A DNA stretch of 64,000 nucleotides, from positions 2,604,001 through 2,668,000 of the forward strand of contig NZ_CP107930.1 in assembly GCF_036021035.1 (NCBI RefSeq). Direction: 5' to 3'. The notes beneath the pieces are model-generated. The model saw only the letters and a list, made by a program, of their open reading frames with translations. It was not told where the DNA came from and ran no database searches. This document shows positions 51,650 through 59,737 of the stretch, in pieces. Every line of letters begins with the position of its first letter. Position 1 is the stretch's first letter. Made by a program: the position numbers and the translations under genes. The stretch is from Kineococcus sp. NBC_00420 (lineage in GTDB: Bacteria; Actinomycetota; Actinomycetes; Actinomycetales; Kineococcaceae).

Positions 51650-52750
51650 TCAGGTCCAGTACAGGTACCGGGCCGCCGGCAGGCGCTCGGCGATCGCGGA
51701 CTCGAACCAGCCGCGCAACGAACGCATGGTGTCGCGGTCGTAGACGTACTTCACCGCGCCGAACTTCCCGTGCTTGCGCGACCGCGTGGACTCCTCGAGG
51801 TCCAGCTTGGTCCGGGGGTACCAGTCGAGCTGGACGTCCTTGCTCTTCGGTGTGAACCGGTGGGTGATGCACTCGACGGTCAGGTCGGCGTCGGCGGGGA
51901 GTTCCGCCGCGGCGGCGTCGAGGAGTTCCGCGTACCGGGCGGGCCAGTCCTCGACGGGCATGATCGGGGCGATGGTCAGGCCCACCGGGTACCCGGCGCG
52001 GGCGAGTCGGCCCAGCGCGTGCAACCGGGCGGGAACCTTCGCCGTACCGCCTTCGAAACGTTCCACGTCGGCGACGTTCACCGAGGCGCGGATGCGGGTC
52101 CGGCCCCCGTGCGGGAGGTCGAGGAGGGGTTCGACGTCGTCGTACTTCGTCGTCAGCCGCAGCTGCACGGGACCCGGCCAGTCGTGGGTGCCGAAGTGGG
52201 TGATCGTCGCGGCCAGCGACCCGGTGACGTGTTCCAGGGCGAGGGGGTCGGTGTAGCAGGACGCCTCGAACGTCGTCCCCTCGTGACCGCGTTCCTCGGT
52301 GCCGGACGTCACCCCACCCCGCCCGACGACCTCGTCGAGACCGGCGAGGATCCGCGGGAGGTCGGCGTAGACGCGGGTGATCGGCGGACCGGACAGCGAA
52401 CCCGCCAGGTAGCAGTACTGGCAGTGCCCGGGGCACCCCTCGGCGAGCGGGAACGAGAAGTCCGCGCTGGGGGGGATGGGGGTGGGGCGACGTTTCGTGG
52501 GCGAACTCGTGACGATCGCCAGCGTGCGCTTCGCTCGGGCGTAGGTGGCTCGCTCGTCGTCGCCGTGCAACGGCGGCAACCGGTCGGCGGTCAGGACGCG
52601 GACGTCCTCGACGCCGGCGGCGACGAGCCGGTCGAGGATCGCGCGGCCGTGCGGTTCGGCGTGCGCGGACGCCGTGACGAGGACGTGGCGGGGAACCCAG
52701 AGGACGGGTTTCGTGCGGGCGACGGTGTCCATCACCCGTTTCAACGCCAC
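51650..52750 (-). CDS. Spore photoproduct lyase family radical SAM protein
   Basis: A 366-residue radical SAM enzyme. The [4Fe-4S] cluster Cys motif is CPGHCQYC (Cys106, 110, 113) in the SPL-typical context PLAEGCPGHCQYCYLAG. SPL's hydrogen-donor cysteine is retained in FEASCYTDPLALEH (Cys165), and HRFTPKSK with SRKHGKFGAVKYVYD fits the C-terminal SPL region. SPL repairs the thymine dimer of spores. Kineosporiales are not known to form endospores, so this may repair another UV lesion. The IS630 element ends about 40 bp beyond its stop. Confidence 0.85.
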   Translation of the reverse strand: MALKRVMDTVARTKPVLWVPRHVLVTASAHAEPHGRAILDRLVAAGVEDVRVLTADRLPPLHGDDERATYARAKRTLAIVTSSPTKRRPTPIPPSADFSFPLAEGCPGHCQYCYLAGSLSGPPITRVYADLPRILAGLDEVVGRGGVTSGTEERGHEGTTFEASCYTDPLALEHVTGSLAATITHFGTHDWPGPVQLRLTTKYDDVEPLLDLPHGGRTRIRASVNVADVERFEGGTAKVPARLHALGRLARAGYPVGLTIAPIMPVEDWPARYAELLDAAAAELPADADLTVECITHRFTPKSKDVQLDWYPRTKLDLEESTRSRKHGKFGAVKYVYDRDTMRSLRGWFESAIAERLPAARYLYWT

Positions 52751-52818
52751 CGGGCGGTGGGGCCATCCACGGGGCGGGTGTGCCCTCGGTCACCTCACGT
52801 CGACAGCCGCGGGACGGG

Positions 52819-54528
52819 TCAGGCGGAGACCTGGACGGTGGGGACCGGTGCGCCGACGCGGGGGAACCAGCTCTCCTCGGGAGCGGGGACGCCGAAGTGG
52901 AAACCCTGGGCGGACTCCCACCCCTGGGCGGCGAGGTGCGCGGCCTGGGCGGCGGTCTCGACCCCCTCGCAGATGGAACTCAGCCCGAAGCTGTCGGCGA
53001 GGCCGACGACGGCGGCCGCGATGCGGTCCGACGTCACGTCGTCGGGCAGGTCGGAGACGAAGGAGCGGTCGAGCTTCAGCCCGGAGACGGGCAGGCGACG
53101 CAGGTAGGACAGCGCGGAGTAGCCGGTGCCGAAGTCGTCGAGCAGGACCGCGACGCCGAGCCGGGCCAGGTCGGCGAGTTCGCCGTCCGTGGTGGCGTCA
53201 CCGGAGACGAGCGAGGTCTCCAGGAGTTCCACCGCGAGCCGCTCCGGCGCCAGCCCGCGGCGCCGCAGGCCGCGCGCGACGGCGGTGGCGAAGGTCCCGT
53301 CGAGCCGGCGGGCGGAGGTGTTCACGGCCACGCGGTCCCCGGGGTGGCGGACGAGGAAGTCCAGCGCCTCCTCCAGGACGACGGCGTCGATGGCCGTGAC
53401 CAGCCCGCAGTCCTCGGCCACGTCCAGGAACTCCGCGGGGAGCAGCAACCCGCGGTCCGGGTGCTGCCAGCGGACGAGCGCCTCGAACCCCGTGCGCCGG
53501 TGGTCGGCGAGGCGGACGACGGGTTGGTAGTGGACCCGCAGCTCACCCCGTTCCAGGGCGCGGCGCAGGTCGTTCTCGACCGTGAGGCGACGGATCACCT
53601 CCTCCCGCATGGCCCCGGTGAAGACCCGGCAGCACCCGCCCCCGGCCGCCTTCGCGGCGTCGAGGGCGGTATTGGCGTCGCGCAGCAGGGCCGCGGCGTC
53701 GAGGGCCGGCACCCCGGGCCCGGCCTTCGGGCAGGGCGGCGCCCCGAGGTCCACGACGACGAGGCCGGTGCTGACGGCGCAGCGGATCTCGCGCGGCCCG
53801 TCGGTCCCCTCGATCTCCAGCGGTGCGGCCAGGCTGCGGGTCAGCCGGTGGGCCACGTCGACGGCCTCGGCCACGTCGGTCAGCCCGCCCAGCACCACGA
53901 CGAACTCGTCGTCGCCGAGGCGCCCGACGACGTCGCCACAACGGACCCCGGCCAGCAGCCGGCGGGCCACGCCCACGAGCACCTCGTCACCGACGCGGTG
54001 GCCGAGGCTCTCGTTGACGACGCGGAAGCGGTCGAGGTCGCAGGTCAGGACCCCGACGAGTCCTGACCGGGCCGGCAAGCGGGTGGTGAGGTCGGCGAGG
54101 ACGGCCGAGCGGCTGCGCAGGTGCGTCAGGGCGTCGTGGTCGCCCACGGGCCGACGACGACCGCGGGTGCCGGCGTCGAGCAGCTGCAGGAGCACGACGG
54201 AGGTCCCCGCACCGGTCGTGGCGAGCGAGGACAGCGTCTGGCCGCGCAGGACCGATCCGTCGCGGCGGTGGACGAGGACGTCACCGGTGACGGTCGGGAT
54301 CCCCTGGAGCAGCTGCTCCACGGTCCCGTCGACGTCGTGGGCGCCCTCGGGCGAGGACAGGACCTCGGCGGTCGCACGACCCTGCAGGTCGTCGACGCTG
54401 CGGTGCAGCAGCTCGGCGAAGGCGTCGTTCAGCCGGAGCAGCCGGCCACGCAGGTCGGTCACCGCCAGCCCCACGGCAGCGGACATCACCACCTGGGCCA
54501 GGTCCACGCCCGTCGATCCGTCCTGCAC
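52819..54528 (-). CDS. PAS - degenerate GGDEF - EAL protein (likely c-di-GMP phosphodiesterase)
   Basis: A 569-residue soluble protein. Residues 10-120 form a PAS domain (MSAAVGLAVTDLRGRLLRLNDAF). The GGDEF domain has GDDEF instead of GG[D/E]EF but keeps an RxxD I-site (RCGD). The EAL domain has FEALVRW, ELLETSLVSG, LLDDFGTGYSALSYLRRLPVSGLKLD and CEGVET, the metal and catalytic residues of active phosphodiesterases. It probably degrades c-di-GMP and may bind GTP or c-di-GMP in the GGDEF domain. It starts at GTG 54528 and is divergent from a GGDEF-EAL membrane protein. Confidence 0.9.
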   Translation of the reverse strand: MQDGSTGVDLAQVVMSAAVGLAVTDLRGRLLRLNDAFAELLHRSVDDLQGRATAEVLSSPEGAHDVDGTVEQLLQGIPTVTGDVLVHRRDGSVLRGQTLSSLATTGAGTSVVLLQLLDAGTRGRRRPVGDHDALTHLRSRSAVLADLTTRLPARSGLVGVLTCDLDRFRVVNESLGHRVGDEVLVGVARRLLAGVRCGDVVGRLGDDEFVVVLGGLTDVAEAVDVAHRLTRSLAAPLEIEGTDGPREIRCAVSTGLVVVDLGAPPCPKAGPGVPALDAAALLRDANTALDAAKAAGGGCCRVFTGAMREEVIRRLTVENDLRRALERGELRVHYQPVVRLADHRRTGFEALVRWQHPDRGLLLPAEFLDVAEDCGLVTAIDAVVLEEALDFLVRHPGDRVAVNTSARRLDGTFATAVARGLRRRGLAPERLAVELLETSLVSGDATTDGELADLARLGVAVLLDDFGTGYSALSYLRRLPVSGLKLDRSFVSDLPDDVTSDRIAAAVVGLADSFGLSSICEGVETAAQAAHLAAQGWESAQGFHFGVPAPEESWFPRVGAPVPTVQVSA

Positions 54529-54563
54529 GGCACACCCCCTCGAGGCCGCAGCCCATCGCCGAA

Positions 54564-54575
54564 TCTTCTAGAAGA
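54564..54575. promoter_or_regulatory. AT-rich perfect palindrome between divergent c-di-GMP genes
   Basis: TCTTCTAGAAGA is a perfect 12-bp palindrome, unusually AT-rich for this genome. It sits 36 bp upstream of the PAS-GGDEF-EAL gene and 170 bp upstream of the divergent gene. It may be an operator. Confidence 0.35.
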
Positions 54576-54744
54576 ATCCAGCTGATCGACGAGTCTGCCG
54601 CCTCGAGGGCCATGGCACAAACGTTACAGAGCCACCACTCCCCACAGCTTTCGCTCCATCACTCAGAGCAACCACCCGGGCCACCGATGGGCCGAACGGG
54701 CGACGGATCACGCACCCCGACGCATCGGACTCAGGACGAGGCCC

Positions 54745-57477
54745 GTGCCGGTCGATCCATGTCAGGTGGCGGACCTTCCCGAGCAGCGCGACCGGCGCAC
54801 GATCAGCCTGCGCACCAGGCTCCTCGTCCTCGTCCTCGTGCCCCTCATCGGCTTCTCGGCCTTCGCCTCCATCCTGGTCACCCACCGCTTCCAGCGGGTC
54901 CAGGCCGCCGAGGACGCCGTCCGCCAGGTCCGCGCCGCCGTGGCCCTGGACGGGTTGCGCGCCCGCATCGCGGAAGAGGCCATCCCGCTGGTCTCCAGCG
55001 TCGAGATGCTCGACCTGAGCACGCCCGAGGGCACCACCGACGAACGCAACGACCTCGCGATCAGCCTGCACACCCTCTACAGCGGCGCCACGGCCCGCAC
55101 GGACGCCACCGTCACCTCCGCACGCCAGGACGCCCTGGTCCGCGTCGTCGTCGACTCCACCGCGGGCCGCCTCGCCGCCGTCCGCGCCTCCTGGGGCGCC
55201 GGCGAGACCCCCAGCCAGCGCACGACGAACAACCGTCAGCTCTTCGACAAGTACCGCTACCTCGTCGACGCGCTCAGCACGGCCGTGGACCACCACCTGG
55301 CCCTCGCGGCCGACGAGGGGGCCGACCAGCAGATCCAGCAGTCCGTCGCCGACCTGCAGTGGACGGCCCGGGCGACGACGCTCGCCGGTGAGGAGATCCC
55401 CTACTACCTCGGTCTGGTCGCCGCCCCCGTCGGCAGCGAAGGCCCCGCCCGGCAGTTGTTCCTCGGCAGCTGGGCCGGGTTCCGCCTCGCCTCCGACCAG
55501 GTCCTGAACGCCGCCCAGGCGAAGGTCCGGTCGGGGTGGATCGAGGCGCTCGCGGACGGCGACGCCCGGACCATCGACCAGACCCTGGCCGCCGCCGTCG
55601 CCAGCCCGACCGCCACGGTGCCCGACGCCGAAGTGCTGCTGACCCTCAGCCGAGCCGTCGTCGGCCGCGACGACGCCCTGCGCGCGACGCTGGACATCGC
55701 CGCCGGCCAGGCCGTCGCCACCGCCGAGGCCTACCGCACGCAGGCCCACGAGGAACTCGTGAAGTACGCCCTCATCACCGCCGTCCTGCTCGTGCTCTCC
55801 GTCGGCGGCACGCTCTACACCAGCCGCTCGATCGGCGGGCCGCTGGCCCGCCTCGCCGGGGCGGCCGAGGCGATCAGCCTCGGGGAACTCGTCGACGTCG
55901 TCGTCGAGGGCCCGCCGGAGACCCGCACCGTCGCCCGCGGTCTCGGCGCGGCCGTGGCCAGCCTGCGCTCCGTGCAGGCCCAGGCCCAGGCCGTCGCCGA
56001 CGGCGACCTCGACGACGAGATCCTGCGACGTCCCGTCGGCGGCCCGCTCGGTCGCGTCGTGCACGCCTCCGTCCAGCAGATCCTCGGGGCGATGCACGAA
56101 CGGGAGCAGCTGCAGGAGGACCTGGCCCACCAGGCGACCCACGACGCCCTCACGACCCTGCCCAACCGGGCCGAGGCCCTCGCCCAGACCGACCGGGCCC
56201 TGCGCCGCACCCGACGCACCGGCGAGCGCGTCGGACTGCTGTTCATCGACCTCGACCAGTTCAAGGCGGTCAACGACTCCCTCGGTCACGGCGCGGGCGA
56301 CGCCGTGCTGCGCACGGTGGCCGAACGGCTGCGGGAACGCGTCCGCGCCGTCGACGTCGTCGCCCGCCTCGGCGGCGACGAGTTCCTGGTGCTCGTGGAA
56401 CCCGTCCCGGACGAGAGGGGACTGCTCGACCTCGGGCACGCCCTCATCGAGACGGTGTCCGCACCGATCGGCCTCGCCGGGTCCAGCGAGACCCAGGCCC
56501 GCGTCGGGGCCAGCATCGGGGTGGCGTTGAGCCGTCCCGACGAGGCGCTCGACGACACCCTGGGCGCGGACCGCCTCCTGCAGGAGGCGCACACCGCCGC
56601 CTACCGCGCCAAGGCCGCCGGACGCGGTCGCGTCGAGGTCTACGACGACGAACTGCGCCAGGCGCTGGCCACCCAGGCCGCCGTCGAGGAGGGACTGCGC
56701 CACGCCCTCGTCGCCGACGAGCTCGTCCTGCACTACCAGCCGGTGACCGACCTCGCGACGGGTCGCGTCCGCAGCGTCGAGGCCCTCGTCCGCTGGGAGA
56801 AGCCCGGTGAAGGACTCGTCCCGCCGGGCAGGTTCATCCCGATCGCGGAGAGCTCCGACCTCATCTGCGACCTCGGCCGGTGGGCGCTGAAGACGTCGCT
56901 GGAGCAGCTGCGGACCTTCGACGCCGCCGGCGGGAAGTGCGCGGGACTGCGCGTGGCCGTCAACGTGTCCGGGCGGCACCTGCGCTCGCCCCGCCTCGTC
57001 GACGACGTCCGGGAGGCGCTCGCGCTCGCCGGGGCCTCCCCCGACCGCCTCACGCTGGAGATCACCGAGACCGTCATGGTCGAGGACCAGGGCGCCTGGT
57101 CGCGCCTGGCGGAGCTGCGCGCGATCGGCGTCCGCGTCGCGATCGACGACTTCGGCACGGGCTACACCTCGTTCGGGCAGCTGGCCCGGGTGCCCGTCGA
57201 CGTCCTGAAGATCGACAAGAGCTTCGTGGACTCCGACGACCCCCGGACGGTCGAACTCGTGCGCCTCGTCGTCGGCGCCGCCCGCAGCTTCGGCCTCGGG
57301 GTCGTCGCCGAGGGCGTCGAGCAGCCGGAGCAGGTGCACGCGTTGCAGGCCACCGGGTGCGACACCGTCCAGGGCTTCTACTTCTCCCGCCCGGTCCCGG
57401 CGGACCGCCTCGAAGGAGCCGTCCGCGGCTGCCAGGACATCTTCGACGAGACCTGCCGGTTCGAGACGGCGAGCTGA
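54745..57477 (+). CDS. Membrane GGDEF-EAL protein with periplasmic sensor and HAMP
   Basis: A 910-residue protein. A TM helix (RLLVLVLVPLIGFSAFASILV) precedes a 300-residue helical extracytoplasmic domain similar to nitrate/nitrite sensor modules, a second TM (LITAVLLVLSVGGTLYTSRSIGGP), a HAMP-like linker and a GGDEF domain with RLGGDEF and an RxxD I-site (RAVD). The C-terminal EAL domain has VEALVRWEKPGEG, EITETVMVED, IDDFGTGYTSFGQLARVPVDVLKID and AEGVEQPEQ. Both cyclase and phosphodiesterase sites look intact, so the net activity is undetermined. It starts at GTG 54745. Confidence 0.9.
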   Translation: MPVDPCQVADLPEQRDRRTISLRTRLLVLVLVPLIGFSAFASILVTHRFQRVQAAEDAVRQVRAAVALDGLRARIAEEAIPLVSSVEMLDLSTPEGTTDERNDLAISLHTLYSGATARTDATVTSARQDALVRVVVDSTAGRLAAVRASWGAGETPSQRTTNNRQLFDKYRYLVDALSTAVDHHLALAADEGADQQIQQSVADLQWTARATTLAGEEIPYYLGLVAAPVGSEGPARQLFLGSWAGFRLASDQVLNAAQAKVRSGWIEALADGDARTIDQTLAAAVASPTATVPDAEVLLTLSRAVVGRDDALRATLDIAAGQAVATAEAYRTQAHEELVKYALITAVLLVLSVGGTLYTSRSIGGPLARLAGAAEAISLGELVDVVVEGPPETRTVARGLGAAVASLRSVQAQAQAVADGDLDDEILRRPVGGPLGRVVHASVQQILGAMHEREQLQEDLAHQATHDALTTLPNRAEALAQTDRALRRTRRTGERVGLLFIDLDQFKAVNDSLGHGAGDAVLRTVAERLRERVRAVDVVARLGGDEFLVLVEPVPDERGLLDLGHALIETVSAPIGLAGSSETQARVGASIGVALSRPDEALDDTLGADRLLQEAHTAAYRAKAAGRGRVEVYDDELRQALATQAAVEEGLRHALVADELVLHYQPVTDLATGRVRSVEALVRWEKPGEGLVPPGRFIPIAESSDLICDLGRWALKTSLEQLRTFDAAGGKCAGLRVAVNVSGRHLRSPRLVDDVREALALAGASPDRLTLEITETVMVEDQGAWSRLAELRAIGVRVAIDDFGTGYTSFGQLARVPVDVLKIDKSFVDSDDPRTVELVRLVVGAARSFGLGVVAEGVEQPEQVHALQATGCDTVQGFYFSRPVPADRLEGAVRGCQDIFDETCRFETAS

Positions 57478-57491
57478 CGGGCGTACTCTCG

Positions 57492-57508
57492 CGGAGGTTT
57501 TTCCTCCG
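57492..57508 (+). other. Small T-loop hairpin before the FBP gene
   Basis: CGGAGG (57492-57497) and CCTCCG (57503-57508) pair across a TTTTT loop, 11 nt upstream of the next start codon. It could be the end of the GGDEF-EAL transcript or a translation element. Confidence 0.35.
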
Positions 57509-57519
57509 AGGGAGATGAC

Positions 57520-58047
57520 GTGTCAGTTCTGCCGCACAACGGTTCGGCCCTGGACGCCGGTCACGTGACCGACGACGCGATCCGCTCGACGATGACGAAC
57601 TGCTCGCGCGGCGAGGCGCACCGCATGCGCGTCCCCGAGTGGGTGCACGGGAGCGACCCCGCGCACGACGTCGTCGGCTGGCGCGACCCGAAGTCGCCCG
57701 AGCGGGGCTGGATGCTCGTCCCGCTCGGCCGGGCCGTCGTGGGTCTGGCGCTGCGCGCCACCCCGGGCAAGGGCGTCCGCACGACCGCGATGTGCGACCT
57801 GTGCCGCACGACCCGCGCCCCCGGCGAGGTGTCGCTGTTCGTCGCCGCCCGCGCGGGCGCCTCGGGCCGGAAGCTGAACACCGTCGGCACCTACGTCTGC
57901 ACCGACCTCGCCTGCGCGGACAACGTCCGGGTGCTGCGCCCGACGCCGACGCTGAAGCCGGACCCGGGTCTGAGCATCTCCCAGCGCGAGGCCGCGCTGC
58001 GCGAGCGCGCGGCGGCCTTCGCCGAGAAGGTCCTCGCCACCGTCTGA
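57520..58047 (+). CDS. FBP-domain zinc-finger protein (EF-G-binding, FusB-like)
   Basis: A 175-residue protein with a C-terminal treble-clef zinc site: MCDLCRTTRAPG (first Cys pair) and YVCTDLACADNVR (second Cys pair), as in the FBP/FusB family that binds elongation factor G. The N-terminal half (VHGSDPAHDVVGWRDPKSPERGWMLVPLGRAVVGLALR) is the family's actinobacterial part. FusB-like proteins free stalled EF-G from the ribosome and give fusidic-acid tolerance. GAGGGAG lies 7 nt before the GTG. Confidence 0.85.
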   Translation: MSVLPHNGSALDAGHVTDDAIRSTMTNCSRGEAHRMRVPEWVHGSDPAHDVVGWRDPKSPERGWMLVPLGRAVVGLALRATPGKGVRTTAMCDLCRTTRAPGEVSLFVAARAGASGRKLNTVGTYVCTDLACADNVRVLRPTPTLKPDPGLSISQREAALRERAAAFAEKVLATV

Positions 58048-58067
58048 ACCCGGGTCCGGCGGCCCGC

Positions 58068-58892
58068 TCAGATGGCGGACCAGCCCCCGTCGGAGGGCAG
58101 CACGACGCCGTTGACGTTGGCCGCGTCGTCGCTGAGCAGCCAGGTGATGCTCGCGGCCAGCTGCTCGGCCGTGGCCGGGGCGGGCACGATGGCCTGCATG
58201 ATCGGGCCGACGACCCGCGCCGCGTGCTCGGACCTCATGGGGGCCTCGATGTTCGTGGCCACCGCCCCGGGAGCGACCGCGTTGCACCGGATGCCCTGCT
58301 TGCCGTGGAAGACGGCGACGCTCTTGGTGAGCCCGTTCACGGCGTGCTTGGAGGCGGTGTAGGCCACGCCGGAGGCCGAGGCGCGCAGGCTCGCCTCCGA
58401 GGAGACGTTGACGATCGCGCCGTGACCGGCCTCGAGCATCACCGGCAGCACCGCGCGGATCAGCCGCATCGGGGCGGTCAGGTTGACGGCGAGGACGCGG
58501 TCCCAGGTGGCGTCGTCGACCTCGGCGGGCGGCAGGAAGGCGTCCATGATGCCGGCGACGTTGGCCAGCGCGTCGATCCGGCCGCCCGCGGCGTCGACCA
58601 CGGACCGCACGCCGTCCTCGCCGGTGATGTCGCCCACGACGGGGACGAGGTCCAGGTCGGGGTTCTCGGCGACCAGTGCGTCGAGGCGCTCGGCGACGAC
58701 GTCCGCGGCGACGACCCGCGCGCCCTCGGCGGCCAGGCGCAGCGCCGTGGCGCGGCCGATGCCCGACCCGGCCCCGGTGACGATGGCGGTCCTCCCCGCG
58801 AAGCGTCCGGGCACGTGCGCGGGGACGGGCGCGGACGCTGCAGACTGCGGCGGGAACTCCGGGGCAGCGGCACCGGCAGGCGTGGTGGACAT
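58068..58892 (-). CDS. SDR family oxidoreductase
   Basis: A 274-residue short-chain dehydrogenase: cofactor motif TGAGSGIG, NVAGIMDAF, the Ser in IVNVSSEASL, the catalytic YTASK, and SDGGWSAI at the C-terminus. After the cofactor motif AADVVAERLD (Asp at the end of beta-2) favours NAD(H). The substrate is unknown. It starts at ATG 58892 with GGAG 5 nt upstream. It is divergent from a TetR regulator only 24 nt away, so the TetR protein very probably controls it. Confidence 0.88.
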   Translation of the reverse strand: MSTTPAGAAAPEFPPQSAASAPVPAHVPGRFAGRTAIVTGAGSGIGRATALRLAAEGARVVAADVVAERLDALVAENPDLDLVPVVGDITGEDGVRSVVDAAGGRIDALANVAGIMDAFLPPAEVDDATWDRVLAVNLTAPMRLIRAVLPVMLEAGHGAIVNVSSEASLRASASGVAYTASKHAVNGLTKSVAVFHGKQGIRCNAVAPGAVATNIEAPMRSEHAARVVGPIMQAIVPAPATAEQLAASITWLLSDDAANVNGVVLPSDGGWSAI

Positions 58893-58918
58893 GGCGTCTC
58901 CTTCGACGATCGGACGTG

Positions 58919-59557
58919 GTGAGCACATTGAAGCACTCAGTGCATCAACCGCCCGAGGGGAGCCCACCCCCTCGGCGCAACCCCGGCCGACCCCCCGCGA
59001 CGTCCGCCGCGGAGATCGCCGCCGTGGCACTGGCCCTGTTCGTCGAGCAGGGCTTCGAGGCCACGACGATGGACGACGTCGCCCGCGGGGTCGGCATCGC
59101 CCGACGGACCCTGTTCACCTACTACCCCGGCAAGAGCGCCATCGTCTGGGAAGGCCGCAAGGAGGCCGACGACGCGATCCGGGACGCCCTGGCGGCCGCT
59201 CCGGAACAGCTCACCTGGCGCGAGGCCCTGGTGCAGACGCTGCCGCGCACGCTGCGCTACCCCGGAGACGACACCGCCCTGCTGCGTCAGCGGCTCCGGG
59301 TCATCGGCGGGACGCCGTCGTTGCGGGCCCACCTCCTGGTGGAGCAGGAGGCCGCCGCCGACGTCGTCGCCGCCTTCGTCGCGCGACGTCGGGGGACCGG
59401 GGCCGACGACGTCGCCACGCAGGCGGTCGCGCGGGCCGTCCTCGCCGCGGTGTCGACGTCCCTCGTGCGGTGGGCCGGTTCCGAGGACCCCGACCCGCGG
59501 GAGGTGATGACCCGCTCCCTCGCCACCCTCCTGGGACTGGAGCGAGGAGAGCGTTGA
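58919..59557 (+). CDS. TetR family regulator of the divergent SDR
   Basis: About 212 residues (starts at GTG 58919, or 58916). The HTH is SAAEIAAVALALFVEQGFEATTMDDVARGVGIARRTLFTYYPGKSAIVWEG. This pattern, including GRPPATS before it, is like the actinobacterial MftR-type regulators, but no mycofactocin genes are present. The C-terminus is a plain TetR helical domain. A palindrome (58928-58948) overlaps the first codons, so the real start may be the GTG at 58940. Confidence 0.85.
   Translation: MSTLKHSVHQPPEGSPPPRRNPGRPPATSAAEIAAVALALFVEQGFEATTMDDVARGVGIARRTLFTYYPGKSAIVWEGRKEADDAIRDALAAAPEQLTWREALVQTLPRTLRYPGDDTALLRQRLRVIGGTPSLRAHLLVEQEAAADVVAAFVARRRGTGADDVATQAVARAVLAAVSTSLVRWAGSEDPDPREVMTRSLATLLGLERGER
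58928..58948. promoter_or_regulatory. TetR operator-like palindrome at the SDR/TetR junction
   Basis: TTGAAGCACT and AGTGCATCAA around a central C; 9 of 10 bases are symmetric. It lies 36 bp upstream of the SDR start codon and over the first codons of the regulator gene. Size and symmetry are those of a TetR operator. Confidence 0.55.
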
Positions 59558-59737
59558 CGACCTCCCCCCGACGGGGCAGGGTGGAGGTACGGCGTGGCTC
59601 ACGCCCAACCTCCTCGGCCGACCCCAGCTCGGCCCACCGCGGAGGCAAAGGGGTTCGCGCCTCGGGTCCGCTGTCGTGGTCCGTTCCGTCTCGGCCGCGT
59701 CGCTGGGGGGCACCGGTTCGAGGCGCGGAAGGCCCAC

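Noticed and set aside
52751-52793. Longer start for the spore photoproduct lyase gene
   Set aside because: The frame at 51650-52750 opens with a plausible start; sequence before it belongs to other frames without radical-SAM similarity.
58919-59557. Mycofactocin regulator MftR
   Set aside because: The HTH resembles MftR-type proteins, but no mftA-F genes are in the window and the adjacent SDR lacks the mycofactocin-coupled SDR features I know.
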